Below are positions 9,811 to 19,260 of a stretch of DNA of 64,000 nt, in pieces. The notes beneath the pieces were generated by a model. The model searched no databases. It was not told where the DNA came from and was given only the letters and a program-made list of their open reading frames with translations. The DNA comes from CAVPWP01 sp963709395 (lineage in GTDB: Bacteria > Pseudomonadota > Alphaproteobacteria > Rhodobacterales > Rhodobacteraceae), in assembly GCA_963709395.1 (NCBI GenBank), contig CAVPWP010000020.1, positions 372,001 to 436,000 of the forward strand, given 5' to 3'. Position 1 is the first letter of the stretch. The number at the start of each line of letters is the position of its first letter. A program made the translations under genes and the position numbers.

Positions 9811-10350
9811 GTGGCAGGCCAGCAGACCACAAAGCCCCCCCGACGTATGCGTGGCTTCGAACGCACCGCGTCACTTGTCGCCCCGCGCATCCGCGCGGCG
9901 GGCGAGACCCGTGGCTTCGCGGTGTCGCGGCTTCTGACCCACTGGCCCGAAGTCGCGGGCGAGGATATCGCCGCCATCTGCCGTCCGGTCGAAGTCAGCT
10001 ATGCGCGCGGCGGCTTCGGCGGAACGCTGACCGTTCTGACGACCGGTGCGCAGGCGCCCATGCTCGAGATGCAGTCCGATCGCATCCGCGAACGGGTGAA
10101 CGCCTGCTACGGATATGCCGCGATTTCGCGCGTGCGCATCACCCAGACCGCGCCCACGGGCTTCGCCGATGGACAGACGGATTTCACGCACGCTCCGAAG
10201 CGCGACCCCGAACCGGCCCCGATTGCCGAGGCGGCGATGGCACAAGCGCGCGTCGCGGCGGACGGAGTCGCCGATCCCGGCCTGCGGGCAGCACTTGAAA
10301 GACTTGGCGGGCATGTCTTGTCCGTCGGCACCAAACACACGGAAGGCTGA
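9811..10350 (+). CDS. DUF721/DciA-family protein
   Basis: The N-terminal half matches the DUF721 fold: VAPRIRAAGETRGFAVSRLLTHWPEVAGEDIA, then a strand-rich section ending in RIRERVNACYGYAAISRVRI. DciA proteins load the replicative helicase in bacteria lacking DnaC; whether this one does so is inferred from the family. The C-terminal third (about 55 residues) is Ala-rich and variable. The start is GTG at 9811. It is divergent from mutY and followed four bases later by the DsbA-like gene. Confidence 0.82.
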   Translation: MAGQQTTKPPRRMRGFERTASLVAPRIRAAGETRGFAVSRLLTHWPEVAGEDIAAICRPVEVSYARGGFGGTLTVLTTGAQAPMLEMQSDRIRERVNACYGYAAISRVRITQTAPTGFADGQTDFTHAPKRDPEPAPIAEAAMAQARVAADGVADPGLRAALERLGGHVLSVGTKHTEG

Positions 10351-10354
10351 TCAG

Positions 10355-11017
10355 ATGAACAGACGCTTTGCACTCCTTGCCGGCAGCGCCGCGGTCCTTG
10401 GCGGAAGCTACATGTTTCTTGGCCGCAACGGGGTTGAACCCGGCGTAAGCCTTGGCAGTGCCGCGGCCCAGGACGCAGAGGTCGACACCTCCGGCGTCGT
10501 GGAAATGGTGTTGGGCGATCCGGACGCGCCGGTGACCGTCATCGAATACGCCTCGTTCACCTGCCCGCATTGCGCCACCTTCCATGCCGGGCCGTTCAAG
10601 GACCTCAAGGCCAACTACATCGACACCGGAAAGGTCCGCTTCATCTACCGCGAGGTCTATTTCGACCGCTACGGCCTCTGGGCCGCGATGGTCGCCCGCT
10701 GCGGCGGAGAGGACAGGTACTTCGGCATCGTGGACATGATCTATGACCAGCAAGGCGAGTGGACCGCCAGCAATGATCCGGCGACCATCGCCGACAACCT
10801 GCGGCGCATCGGCCGCACGGCCGGGTTGACGGACGACCAGGTGAACGCCTGCCTCGAGGACCGCGAGATGGCCGAGGCGATGGTCGCGCTCTACCAGCAG
10901 AATGTCGAGCGTGACGACATCGATTCCACGCCGTCCTTCATGATCAACGGCCGGAAATACTCGAACATGCCTTACGCTGACTTCGCCGCCATCCTCGACG
11001 AGGCACTTGCCGGCTGA
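10355..11017 (+). CDS. DsbA-family periplasmic thiol:disulfide oxidoreductase
   Basis: An N-terminal signal or anchor (MNRRFALLAGSAAVLGG) is followed by a thioredoxin-fold domain with the redox motif CPHC in YASFTCPHCATFH. The inserted helical domain contains a second Cys pair region (ARCGG, NACLED), and the cis-proline loop reads STPSFMING. At 220 residues it fits the DsbA/DsbG-like class (thioredoxin_4) common in Rhodobacterales. It probably introduces or shuffles disulfides in exported proteins. Its TGA overlaps the next ATG by one base (TGATG). Confidence 0.9.
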   Translation: MNRRFALLAGSAAVLGGSYMFLGRNGVEPGVSLGSAAAQDAEVDTSGVVEMVLGDPDAPVTVIEYASFTCPHCATFHAGPFKDLKANYIDTGKVRFIYREVYFDRYGLWAAMVARCGGEDRYFGIVDMIYDQQGEWTASNDPATIADNLRRIGRTAGLTDDQVNACLEDREMAEAMVALYQQNVERDDIDSTPSFMINGRKYSNMPYADFAAILDEALAG

Positions 11018-12163
11018 TGAAGCCTCTCGAAGGGCTCAAGGTCGTGGAGCTTGCGCGCATTCTGGCCGGCCCCTGGGCGGGTCAGTTGCTTGGCGACCTT
11101 GGTGCCGACGTCACGAAGATCGAAAGCCCCGAAGGCGACGACACGCGGCAATGGGGCCCTCCGTTCGTGGAACGTGACGGCGACACCTCGGCCGCCTATT
11201 TCCATGCCTGCAACCGCGGAAAACGCTCGATCGCACTGGACCTGCGCGACGGCCGGCGATCTTGACGTCGCGCTGAAGATTATCGCCGACGCCGATGTAG
11301 TGATCGAGAATTTCAAGGTCGGCGGCCTGCGCAAGTTCGGGCTCGACTACGAGTCGCTGCACCGGCAGTTCCCCCGTCTCGTCTATTGCTCGATCACCGG
11401 TTTCGGACAGACAGGCCCTTATGCCCATCGTGCCGGCTACGATTTCATCGTTCAGGGCATGTCGGGGCTGATGTCGATCACCGGGGAACCCGGCGGTCCG
11501 CCACAGAAGGTCGGCGTCGCAGTGACCGACATCTTCACCGGCGTCTATGCTGCCACGGCGATCCTTGCCGCCTTGCGCCAGCGCGACGTCACGGGGCACG
11601 GCCAGCACATCGACATGAGTCTCCTCGACGTGGCGACGGCGATCACCGCCAATCAGGCGATGAACTACCTCACCACCGGCACGGCGCCGATCCGCATGGG
11701 CAACGCGCATCCGAACCTCATGCCCTACCAGGCGTTTCCGTGCCGGGATGGATGGATCATCATCGCCGTGGGCAACGACGGGCAGTTTCGCCGATTTGCA
11801 GCGCTTCTCGGCGCGCCGGGGCTGGCCGACGACGCGGAGTTCGCGACCAACCCGGCGCGCGTCCGCAATCGCGCCGCCCTCGAGCCGCGTCTTTCGGACC
11901 TGACGGCGGAATGGGAGAAATCCGCGTTGCTCGCGGCCTGTGAGGATCATGGCGTGCCCGCGGGCCCGATCAACGACATGTCCGAGGTATTCTCGGATCC
12001 TCAGATCGCGGCGCGCGACATGGTCGCTTCTGTCGATGGCGTGCCCGCGGTGCGCACCCCGATCCGGATGTCCGATGCCGATCTTGGCCCCGACCGCCCC
12101 TCCCCGCGTCTGGACGAGCACGGCGCCGGAATCCGTCACGAACTCAGCCGAAAACGGCGCTGA
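11017..12163 (+). pseudogene. CaiB/BaiF-type family III CoA transferase, interrupted by a +1 frameshift
   Basis: Family III CoA transferases move CoA between acyl groups or racemise acyl-CoAs. The first frame reads MKPLEGLKVVELARILAGPW, with DLGADVTKIESPEGDDTRQWGPPF and ACNRGKRSIALDLRDG, then stops. One surplus base at about 11254 (ggccggc) switches to GDLDVALKIIADADVVIENFK and the rest of the domain (GYDFIVQGMSGLMSITGEP, GVPAGPIND). Removing it gives 381 residues, normal for the family. The catalytic Asp in this family lies in the ENFK-to-GYDF region, which is intact. The 3' end overlaps the convergent lpxK by 20 bases. The substrate is unknown. Confidence 0.87.
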
Positions 12164-13136
12164 TCGCGTCCGTGAGGCCGTTGTCCTCCCGCAGTTCGAG
12201 CCGCACCGGAAGCGTCAGCACCTTGCCGCGCCACTCCGGCGGAAGGCGCACGGCATCCTTTTCAGTCGTGACCAGTTGCGCGTTAGCTTCGGCGGCTTCG
12301 CGTTCCAGACGCGTGAGGAGCGCGGGATGCAGGGGCTGGTGGTCGTCCAGCGCATGAGTGGCCACGACGTCGGCGCCAAGGTCACGGATCGTGGCGAAGA
12401 ATTTCCCCGGCCGCCCGATCCCCGCGAAGGCAAGAACCCGCAGGCCGTCCCAGTCCATCCCCGTCGCCAGTGGGACGAGTTCGGCAGTGGAGAAGGGCAC
12501 CGTGACCGCCTGTGCCCAGGCGGCGTCAAAGGTCGCCTGCGCCGCGCCGTCGCCGATTCGCAGAAGGTGGTCCGCACGGGCAAGCCCGGCGGCCACGGAT
12601 TCGCGCAAGGGACCCGCCGGGATCACCCGCCCGTTGCCAAATCCCACCACGGCATCGACGACGACGATCGAGAAGTCCTTTTCGACGGATGGGTTCTGGA
12701 ACCCGTCGTCCAGAAGGATGCACCCCGCCCCCGCGGCTTCGGCCGCCCGGACCCCCGCCGCGCGGTCGCGGGCGATCCATGTCGGCGCGAAGGCTGCAAG
12801 CAGAAGCGGTTCGTCCCCGACATCGGCGGCGGAGTGTCGGTTCGGATCGACCTCGAGGGGGCCTGGGGCGGTCCCGCCGTGACCCCGCGAGACGACATGG
12901 GGCCTGTGCCCGGCGTCCGTCAGCATCTGGCACAGCGAGATGACGGTCGGCGTCTTGCCCGTGCCTCCGGCATTGATGTTGCCGACACAGATGACCGGGA
13001 CACCGGCACGGTGCCCGGACGGCCGGGCGACACGGCGCGCGGTGGCGGTGGCATAAAGCGCGCCAAGCGGGGCCAGCGCCCACGCCTGCCAGCCGGGACG
13101 GTCGGCGGGACGGGTCCAGAAGGCCGGCGGCCTCAT
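12144..13136 (-). CDS. lpxK: Tetraacyldisaccharide 4'-kinase LpxK
   Basis: LpxK phosphorylates the 4' position of the lipid A disaccharide at the inner membrane. The start MRPPAFWTRPADRPGWQ and the P-loop GNINAGGTGKTP (about residue 55) match the family, as do the SRGHGG and LLDDGFQNP segments. At 330 residues it has normal length. The ATG at 13136 overlaps the end of waaA by four bases. The open frame continues far upstream, but that part is out of character and lies inside waaA. Confidence 0.95.
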   Translation of the reverse strand: MRPPAFWTRPADRPGWQAWALAPLGALYATATARRVARPSGHRAGVPVICVGNINAGGTGKTPTVISLCQMLTDAGHRPHVVSRGHGGTAPGPLEVDPNRHSAADVGDEPLLLAAFAPTWIARDRAAGVRAAEAAGAGCILLDDGFQNPSVEKDFSIVVVDAVVGFGNGRVIPAGPLRESVAAGLARADHLLRIGDGAAQATFDAAWAQAVTVPFSTAELVPLATGMDWDGLRVLAFAGIGRPGKFFATIRDLGADVVATHALDDHQPLHPALLTRLEREAAEANAQLVTTEKDAVRLPPEWRGKVLTLPVRLELREDNGLTDAISAVFG

Positions 13137-14401
13137 GTCCCGCCCCTGTCGCCCTCGATCGCCGTCGCCAGCGCGTCGAGCACGCGGTCGGCCACATCCG
13201 CCCCTTCCGAGGTGACGCGCCACGCGGCCTCGGCAAGTGCTGCGGTCTTGTCGGGTGCGAGGAGTTCGGCGATGGCCGCCCCAAGCTCCTGACCCGAGGC
13301 GATCGGACGCGACGCGCCGGCAAGGGACAGCCGTTCGAACCGCGCGCCGTGCGATCCGGTGTGCGGACCATGGATCACAGCCGACCCCAGCGCCGCGGGC
13401 TCGAACGGGCTCGGCCCCTTGCCGCCCGGATCGAGGGTCGCCGCGAGAAAGGTGATCGGGGCCAGCCTGTACCAAAGGCCCATCTCCCCCGGCACATCGG
13501 CCACGAAGACCTGGGTTTCCGCATCGGGGCGATCGCCGGCCGACCGCAGGGCGACGGCCCAGCCATCGGTCTCGAAACGCTGCGCCAGCGCCGGACCGGC
13601 CTGCGGCTCGTCCGGGACAGCGACCAGAAGCAGGCGGTGCGACATCCGCGAGGCATGACGATGCGCGGCCGAAACATCCGCCACCGAAGTGTCTCCGACG
13701 GCGGCGGCAAGCCAGACGGGGCGGCTCGCCAGCCTGCGTGCGAAGGCGACGCGTTCGACCTCATTGCAGGGCAGGGCCAGCGGTGTCTCGCGCAGCGGGC
13801 CCCGCGTATCGATCCGCTCGGCGGGCACTCCGGACTGCCTCAACTCCTGAACGTCGCGGCCTGTGGCTGGAAAGACCCGCGAGAAGTGGTCGAACGGTGC
13901 GTCCGCGGCCCAACTGCGCCACCGGCTCGTCGGCCGTGACCATGTTGCGTTAACCCAGAAAAGCGGCACACCGCGTTGGGCAGCCGCCTGCACCAAGGCG
14001 GCCGGAACCTCGGCGCCCGCGACAACCCCCAGATCGGGTCGCCATTGCGACAGAAAGCGATCGGCCGCATCGGACGTATCCGGCACGGTGGGCAGGTGAA
14101 GCGTCTGGGTCCGCAGACGGCCTTCGTCCATGGCTGACGTCGTGGCAAGTGCGGTCACCGGTTCGCCAAGCATCCCGCCAAGATGGGGAACCAGCGCCTC
14201 GACCGGGGCAAGGTCCTCGGCCGACCTGCCGTGACACCACAAAAGGATGCCGTCGGGCCGGACGTCCGGAAGGCTGGCCTGACCGGGTTCCGCAGAGTCG
14301 GATTGCTTGGGAAGGGGGGGCTGGGCAGTTTTCCTGCGCCGCAACCCCCCGGCGAGGGCCGATACCCGTTCATAGAGTGACTGGGTCGGGTTGGAACCCA
14401 T
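13133..14401 (-). CDS. waaA: 3-deoxy-D-manno-octulosonic acid (Kdo) transferase, divergent Rhodobacterales type
   Basis: WaaA adds Kdo to lipid IVA. The C-terminal half carries the family-like GLWYRLAPITFLAATLDPGGKGPSPFEPAALGSAVIHGPHTGSH, shown here in parts: a GT-B donor site with a Pro-x-Glu and a Gly-Pro-His signature. The N-terminal half (WCHGRSAEDLAPVEALV) is shorter and more divergent than in E. coli. The start at 14401 (MGSNPTQSLYERV) gives 422 residues. The setting, DUF4170 upstream and lpxK overlapping downstream, supports the assignment strongly. Confidence 0.85.
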   Translation of the reverse strand: MGSNPTQSLYERVSALAGGLRRRKTAQPPLPKQSDSAEPGQASLPDVRPDGILLWCHGRSAEDLAPVEALVPHLGGMLGEPVTALATTSAMDEGRLRTQTLHLPTVPDTSDAADRFLSQWRPDLGVVAGAEVPAALVQAAAQRGVPLFWVNATWSRPTSRWRSWAADAPFDHFSRVFPATGRDVQELRQSGVPAERIDTRGPLRETPLALPCNEVERVAFARRLASRPVWLAAAVGDTSVADVSAAHRHASRMSHRLLLVAVPDEPQAGPALAQRFETDGWAVALRSAGDRPDAETQVFVADVPGEMGLWYRLAPITFLAATLDPGGKGPSPFEPAALGSAVIHGPHTGSHGARFERLSLAGASRPIASGQELGAAIAELLAPDKTAALAEAAWRVTSEGADVADRVLDALATAIEGDRGGT

Positions 14402-14408
14402 CTGCCGG

Positions 14409-14654
14409 TCAGTCCCCCAGTTCCTCGGTCGCCGAGGCCGCGGCTTCCTCGTCGCGCAGACGATGGAGATGGGCAATGAAATACCGGGTATGCGCATCGT
14501 CGACCGTGCGCTGCGCCTCGGCCTTCCATGCGTTGTACGCCGACTGGTAGTCGGGGAAGATGCCGACGATGTGGATGTCGGCGACATCCCGGAACGCGGT
14601 CTTGCCCGGATCGACAAGCTCGCCCCCGAAAACAAGATGCAGGCGCTGTGACAT
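14409..14654 (-). CDS. DUF4170 domain-containing protein
   Basis: This 81-residue protein begins MSQRLHLVFGGELVDP and contains DIHIVGIFPDYQSAYNAWKA and RYFIAHLHRL, the conserved pattern of DUF4170. It lacks membrane segments. In Rhodobacterales it regularly precedes waaA and lpxK, suggesting a helper role in lipid A/Kdo synthesis, but no biochemical function is established. An in-frame ATG 15 bases earlier is possible; the one chosen matches the domain start. Confidence 0.85.
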   Translation of the reverse strand: MSQRLHLVFGGELVDPGKTAFRDVADIHIVGIFPDYQSAYNAWKAEAQRTVDDAHTRYFIAHLHRLRDEEAAASATEELGD

Positions 14655-14706
14655 GGGACCTCCGGTCAATCGTGCGCGGCAGACCCTACGGGTTTCCCCC
14701 CTGCGG

Positions 14707-15483
14707 TCAAGCGCGCCGCCGGTGCGCCATCAGCGTCGTGTAGGCGCCGGGCGCGGCGGCGACGACACCGTGGTTGGCCGGTCGGTCGTTGTTGAAGGAC
14801 AGCGGCGCGCCATGGCGGTTCGTCACGGTGGCGCCTGCCTCTGCCGCGATCAGGGCGCCGGCTGCGATGTCCCATTCCCAGCTGTCCCGGAAGGTCACCA
14901 TCGCGTCGTAGCGGCCCTGGGCCACGAGGCAGAGCCGGTAGGCAAGCGACGGCCGGAACGAGCGTTTCACCTTCGGCTCTCCCCCCGGCCAGTGGCGCAT
15001 GTCCATCGAGGCTGCATTCGCCAGAAGCCGTATGGGGGCCTCACCCGACCAGTCCGACGCCGCGATCGCCGCGCCGTTCAGGGTCGCGCCCCTACCTGCC
15101 TCGGCGGCGAAAAGCCTTTCGCGAAGCGGGAGATAAACGACCGCGGTCACGGGCTGTCCATCCTCGACCACCGCCAGCGAGTGTGCCCAGGTCTTTTCGC
15201 CCTCTATGAAGGAACGCGTGCCGTCGATCGGGTCGATCACGAAGACCCGCCGGGCGTTCAGCCGATCCGGGGTGTCTTCGGTTTCTTCCGACAACCAGCC
15301 ATAGTCGGGGCGGGCGGCGATCAGCCGATCGCGCAAGTAGGTGTCGACGGCCAGATCCGCTTCGGAGACCGGGTCGTCGGTGGCCTTGTCCCAGACCCGG
15401 TTCTTGCCCGACCAGAACCGGGTTGCGATCTCTCCAGCCGCCCGCGCCGCGGCGGTCAGAAGCTCGAGATCACTCTCCGGCAA
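14707..15483 (-). CDS. Inositol monophosphatase family protein
   Basis: A Mg2+-dependent phosphomonoesterase of the IMPase/CysQ superfamily, 258 residues. Metal ligands are in WLSEETED, DPIDGTRSFIEG and WEWDIAAGALIAAEAG, the three signature motifs. The substrate could be an inositol phosphate, a PAP-like nucleotide or a related sugar phosphate; sequence does not decide. Its start overlaps the 3' end of pmbA by 14 bases. A second superfamily member (cysQ) occurs at 51 kb. Confidence 0.9.
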   Translation of the reverse strand: MPESDLELLTAAARAAGEIATRFWSGKNRVWDKATDDPVSEADLAVDTYLRDRLIAARPDYGWLSEETEDTPDRLNARRVFVIDPIDGTRSFIEGEKTWAHSLAVVEDGQPVTAVVYLPLRERLFAAEAGRGATLNGAAIAASDWSGEAPIRLLANAASMDMRHWPGGEPKVKRSFRPSLAYRLCLVAQGRYDAMVTFRDSWEWDIAAGALIAAEAGATVTNRHGAPLSFNNDRPANHGVVAAAPGAYTTLMAHRRRA

Positions 15484-16817
15484 GGGTCAGACCCTCGACC
15501 AGAAGCGACGGAACGACACGCGACAGATGGGGGCGCGCGTCGTTTGCGGGGCGCAGGCTCATCAGCATCTCGCGCAGGTTGCCCGCGATGGTGCATTCGT
15601 TGACCGGGTAGGCAATCTGCCCGTTCTCGACCCAGAACCCCGAGGCGCCGCGGGAATAGTCGCCCGTGTTCGGATTGACCGACGACCCGATCAGCGAGGT
15701 CACCAGAAGCCCGCGCCCCATCTCGGCCAGCAGGTCGTCCCGGCTTTGCGTGCCCTGGGTCAGCATGATATTCGTCACCGAGGGCGAGGGCGGCGCCGAC
15801 GTGCCCCGCGCGGCGTTTCCGGTGCTTTCCAGCCCAAGCCGGCGCGCGGTCGAAAGATCCAGCGTCCAGCCCGTGAGCACACCATTCTCGACAAGCGCGC
15901 GCCGCTCCACCGGCAGGCCCTCGGCGTCAAAGGGCCGCGACGCCCCGATGCGGGGCCGCAGCGGGGTCCTCGGTCAGGGTCAGACCCTTTGGCAGGACGT
16001 CCTTCCCGAGAGAATCGCGAAGCCAGGACGACCCGCGCACGATGGCCGCGCCGTTGCTGGCCTGAAGCAGGTGACCGATCAGCGAGCCGGCGACGCGTTC
16101 GTCGAAGAGAACCGGGAAACGCCCGGTCGGCGGCTTGCGCGCGCCGGCCCTGGCCGCGGTGCGTTCGCCCGCGATCCGGCCGATCTCCTCGGGCGGGGGC
16201 AGGTCGGCCAGGTAGGTGCGACTTTCGCCGAAATAGTCCCGCTCCATCCCGGTGCCGGATCCCGTGATGGCCACGCAGGATATCGACCCCTGCGTGCGGG
16301 CATACCCGCCCGAGAAGCCGTTCGTCGCCGCCAGATGTATGCGCCGGCGCCCGTAGGCCGCACTTGCGCCCTGGGTCTGGCTGACCCCCGGAACGGACAA
16401 CGCGGCCGCCTCGGCACGGCAGGCGGAGTCCTGCAGATCGGCGGGGGCCGGTTCGGCCGCCGGGTCGTCGAGGTCGAGCGCGGCCAAATCCCATGCACGG
16501 GCAAGCTGCGCAGGGTCCGCCAGCCCGACCGAGGAATCCGCGGGCGCCTCGCGCGCCATGGCGACAGCCTGCTCGGCCATGAGGGCGATCGCGGCCTCGC
16601 TGATGTCGGAGGAGGAGACACAGGCCTGACGCTGACCGATCAGGACCCGCAAGCCGAGGTCGATCCCCTCGCTGCGCTCGGCATGTTCGAGCTTTCCCTT
16701 CAGAACGTCGATCGAGATCGAAGTTCCGTCAACGGCAAGTGTATCGGCCGCGTCGGCGCCGGCCTTCAGTGCGGCGCCGAGAAGCCGTTCGGTCAGTCGT
16801 TCGAGATCTTCGGACAT
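15470..16817 (-). pseudogene. pmbA: TldD/PmbA family metalloprotease subunit, interrupted by a +1 frameshift
   Basis: PmbA (TldE) pairs with TldD in a cytoplasmic protease that processes modified peptides and degrades unstructured ones. From ATG 16817 (MSEDLERLTERLLG) the frame covers most of the protein, including YGRRRIHLAATNGFSGGYAR and FDERVAGSLIGHLLQASNG, then fails at ...LTEDPAAAP. One surplus base at about 15962 restores LRPRIGASRPFDAEG and VERRALVENGVLTGW, continuing to the stop at 15470. The corrected length of 448 residues is normal. TldD itself is not in the window. The error-versus-decay question is as for dapD. Confidence 0.88.
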
Positions 16818-16895
16818 GGGCAACGGCCTTCGCATCGGGACCCTTCGCACCTAGTCCGGCCCGGCCCCCTTCGCAAGGCGCCGGGCAGCGAAGAG

Positions 16896-18386
16896 TCAGC
16901 GCAAAGGCTGGCCGTTGGCGATGATGCCGCCTTCGGGCGTGAACTCGATCTTCGAAGTCAGCGTGTCCTCGCCAGCCCCCGGCCGGGCGAAAAGCCCCAG
17001 CATCATGCGCGCGCCCATGGCCTGTTCCTGAGGCAGAAGCCCCATCGACACCAGCGTATCGAGAAGGGCGTTTCCGCCGACAAGTTGTAGATCGACCGCC
17101 CCTGCCGGGACCGGGGGAACGGAGCTGTTGTCGAAGGTGAAATCGCCCGTCCCGGTCAGTTCCGCCCCGGCCACGTCCAGCCGGAGTTCGTTCACCGTCA
17201 GGGCGTGAACCTCTCCGGGCGCCCCCTCGAACGGTGTCTCCGAAATCGCGGGGTCGGTGATATCGACCAGCCAGTTGGCTTGCCCCGCGACATCCACCAC
17301 CAGCGTCGCGGGATCGCGCGGAAGCGCCCCCATCGGGTCGAACATGCCCCAGAGCATATCGCTGACCGTCAGTCCGTCGAAACGGAGAAGGAGCGCGAAG
17401 TCCTGCGGGTCTTCCGACACGGCCACCGGCATGTCGAACTTCCAGGTCGAACTGCTCATCGCCAGAGATGCGTCGGGCAGCGGCATCTGCGATCCCTGGA
17501 CGGCCAGGGTCACATCGCTGTTCATGCCGCCATAGGACAGGCCCTCGGGTCCGACGGAAACATCGAGCTGGCCCGCGGCGGCACCTGCGCGCAGCTCGAA
17601 GTCCTCGCCCTCGGCGCTGCCCGCCACTTCGTAAGTTGCGTTTCGGTAGCTCAGCATGCCCTCGCTCGTGAGACCCTGTCCGATCATCTCGCCAAGCCCC
17701 GACATGGCCGTGAAGGACGACATCGTTCCGGTCGAGGTCGATACCAGGTCCGAAAGCGTGGCAAGGAAGCGGACCTCGTCGCCGGACCCCTCGGGGTCGC
17801 TTGCCGCGAAGGCCGCCGCAACGCCACCAGCGGTCATGTCGCTGCGCACGGCCATCGGTGTGCCTTCGACGATCTCGTATTCGCCCGCCAGCGCCGCAAG
17901 CGATACGTCAAGATCCATCGGCACGACCTCACCATCGACGTCGAACGAGGTGGCGATCAGCGACAGCTGCGGCGCGGCATAGGTGTAAAGCGTTCTTCCC
18001 GGAGTGCCCGAGGCGATCATCTCGAGGCCGTCGTGGGACAGGGTCAGGGTGATGGCGAACTCCTCGCCTTCTTCGCCGGTGCCCGAGAAGGCCAGTGGCG
18101 CTTCGGCGGGCACTCCGACAGAGACGGTGCCATCGGACAGTTCGGTGAAGGTGAAGGTTCCAAGATCCCCGGACATGTCGCCCTCGGGCAGCGCCATGGC
18201 CATCGTGACGCCGGTCACAGTGAGGATGTCGCCCGCCTGGGTCTCGGACGCCGCCGTCAACGCATAGCCGTTGCGCGTGGCGAAGGCCTGCCAGTCGGCC
18301 CATACCTGAGCGGCGCTCAGATCGGCCAGGGCAGGCGTCGTGATCAAGGTTGCAAGCGCGGTCGATATGAAAAACTGTCTGGTCAT
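16896..18386 (-). CDS. DUF2125 domain-containing exported protein
   Basis: A Sec signal peptide (MTRQFFISTALATLITTPALA) leads into about 470 residues of strand-rich periplasmic sequence with repeated Met/Asp/Gly-rich patterns. The layout matches the DUF2125 family of Alphaproteobacteria: a large beta-rich exported protein with no catalytic residues known. A GTG six bases earlier is an alternative start. It lies between pmbA and a divergent SDR. The family call is by overall resemblance; function unknown. Confidence 0.75.
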   Translation of the reverse strand: MTRQFFISTALATLITTPALADLSAAQVWADWQAFATRNGYALTAASETQAGDILTVTGVTMAMALPEGDMSGDLGTFTFTELSDGTVSVGVPAEAPLAFSGTGEEGEEFAITLTLSHDGLEMIASGTPGRTLYTYAAPQLSLIATSFDVDGEVVPMDLDVSLAALAGEYEIVEGTPMAVRSDMTAGGVAAAFAASDPEGSGDEVRFLATLSDLVSTSTGTMSSFTAMSGLGEMIGQGLTSEGMLSYRNATYEVAGSAEGEDFELRAGAAAGQLDVSVGPEGLSYGGMNSDVTLAVQGSQMPLPDASLAMSSSTWKFDMPVAVSEDPQDFALLLRFDGLTVSDMLWGMFDPMGALPRDPATLVVDVAGQANWLVDITDPAISETPFEGAPGEVHALTVNELRLDVAGAELTGTGDFTFDNSSVPPVPAGAVDLQLVGGNALLDTLVSMGLLPQEQAMGARMMLGLFARPGAGEDTLTSKIEFTPEGGIIANGQPLR

Positions 18387-18507
18387 GGTCACACTCGATC
18401 CGGGGGAATGGCCACAGCTTCGGACCCGCAGCGGACAGCGTCAAGCCGTGTTTCGCGGGCGGCGGTGGAATCCGGGCCGGGGAGCGGAAGAAATGGAGGA
18501 CAGCCAA

Positions 18508-19260
18508 ATGGACATGAAGGGAAAAGCCGTACTGATCACCGGGGCAAGCCGCGGGATCGGCGCGGCGGCGGCCCGGGTCTTTGCGGAGGCAGGGGCGAAT
18601 GTGGCCCTGATCGCACGCAGCGGCGAGGAAATCGCCGAACTGGCTGGCGAAATCGGCGACGGGGCGATCGCCATCCCCTGCGATGTAAGCCGATACTGGG
18701 AGGTCTCGGCCGCCGTCGATGCGACGGTCGGAGCCTTCGGATCGCTGGACGTTCTGATCAACAACGCCGGCGTGATCGAGCCGATTGCGCATCTTGCCGC
18801 CTCGGATCCCGATGGGTGGGGTCAATCGGTCGATATCAACCTGAAGGGCGTGTACCACGGCCTGAGGGCGGCAATGCCCGTCATGATCGCCGCAGGTGGC
18901 GGGACGATCCTGAACATCTCGTCCGGCGCAGCTTACGGCCCGGTCGAGGGGTGGAGCCACTATTGCGCCGCCAAGGCCGGAGCCGCGATGCTGACGCGGT
19001 GTGCCGACGAAGAGGGCCGGGCGCACGGGCTTCGGGTTATGGGCCTGTCTCCGGGCACCGTGGGCACGACGATGCAGCGCAAGATCGCCGCAAGCGGGAT
19101 CAGTGAGGTCAGCAAGCTGGAGTGGTCCGCCCATATCCCGCCCGAATGGCCCGCGCGGGCCCTGTTGTGGATGTGTTCGCCCGACGCGGACGCGTACCTT
19201 GGCGAGGACGTCAGACTTCGCGATGCAGACGTGCGGCGCCGGGTGGGTTTGATCCAATGA
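18508..19260 (+). CDS. Short-chain dehydrogenase/reductase (SDR)
   Basis: A classical SDR of 250 residues: the NAD(P)-binding TGASRGIGAAAA near the N-terminus, NNAGVIEP, a catalytic Ser in LNISSGAAYG, and YCAAKAG supplying the YxxxK pair. GGAGGA sits seven bases before the ATG at 18508, which fixes the start. The last 20 residues (RLRDADVRRRVGLIQ) are charged. Its stop overlaps the ATG of the enoyl-CoA hydratase (ATGA), suggesting a shared role in fatty-acyl or aromatic acid metabolism. The substrate is unknown. Confidence 0.92.
   Translation: MDMKGKAVLITGASRGIGAAAARVFAEAGANVALIARSGEEIAELAGEIGDGAIAIPCDVSRYWEVSAAVDATVGAFGSLDVLINNAGVIEPIAHLAASDPDGWGQSVDINLKGVYHGLRAAMPVMIAAGGGTILNISSGAAYGPVEGWSHYCAAKAGAAMLTRCADEEGRAHGLRVMGLSPGTVGTTMQRKIAASGISEVSKLEWSAHIPPEWPARALLWMCSPDADAYLGEDVRLRDADVRRRVGLIQ

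Noticed and set aside
17205..19106. A 633-codon plus-strand frame across DUF2125 and the SDR
   Set aside because: It is out of frame with the SDR, whose ribosome site and motifs are clear, and antisense to DUF2125, which has a signal peptide.
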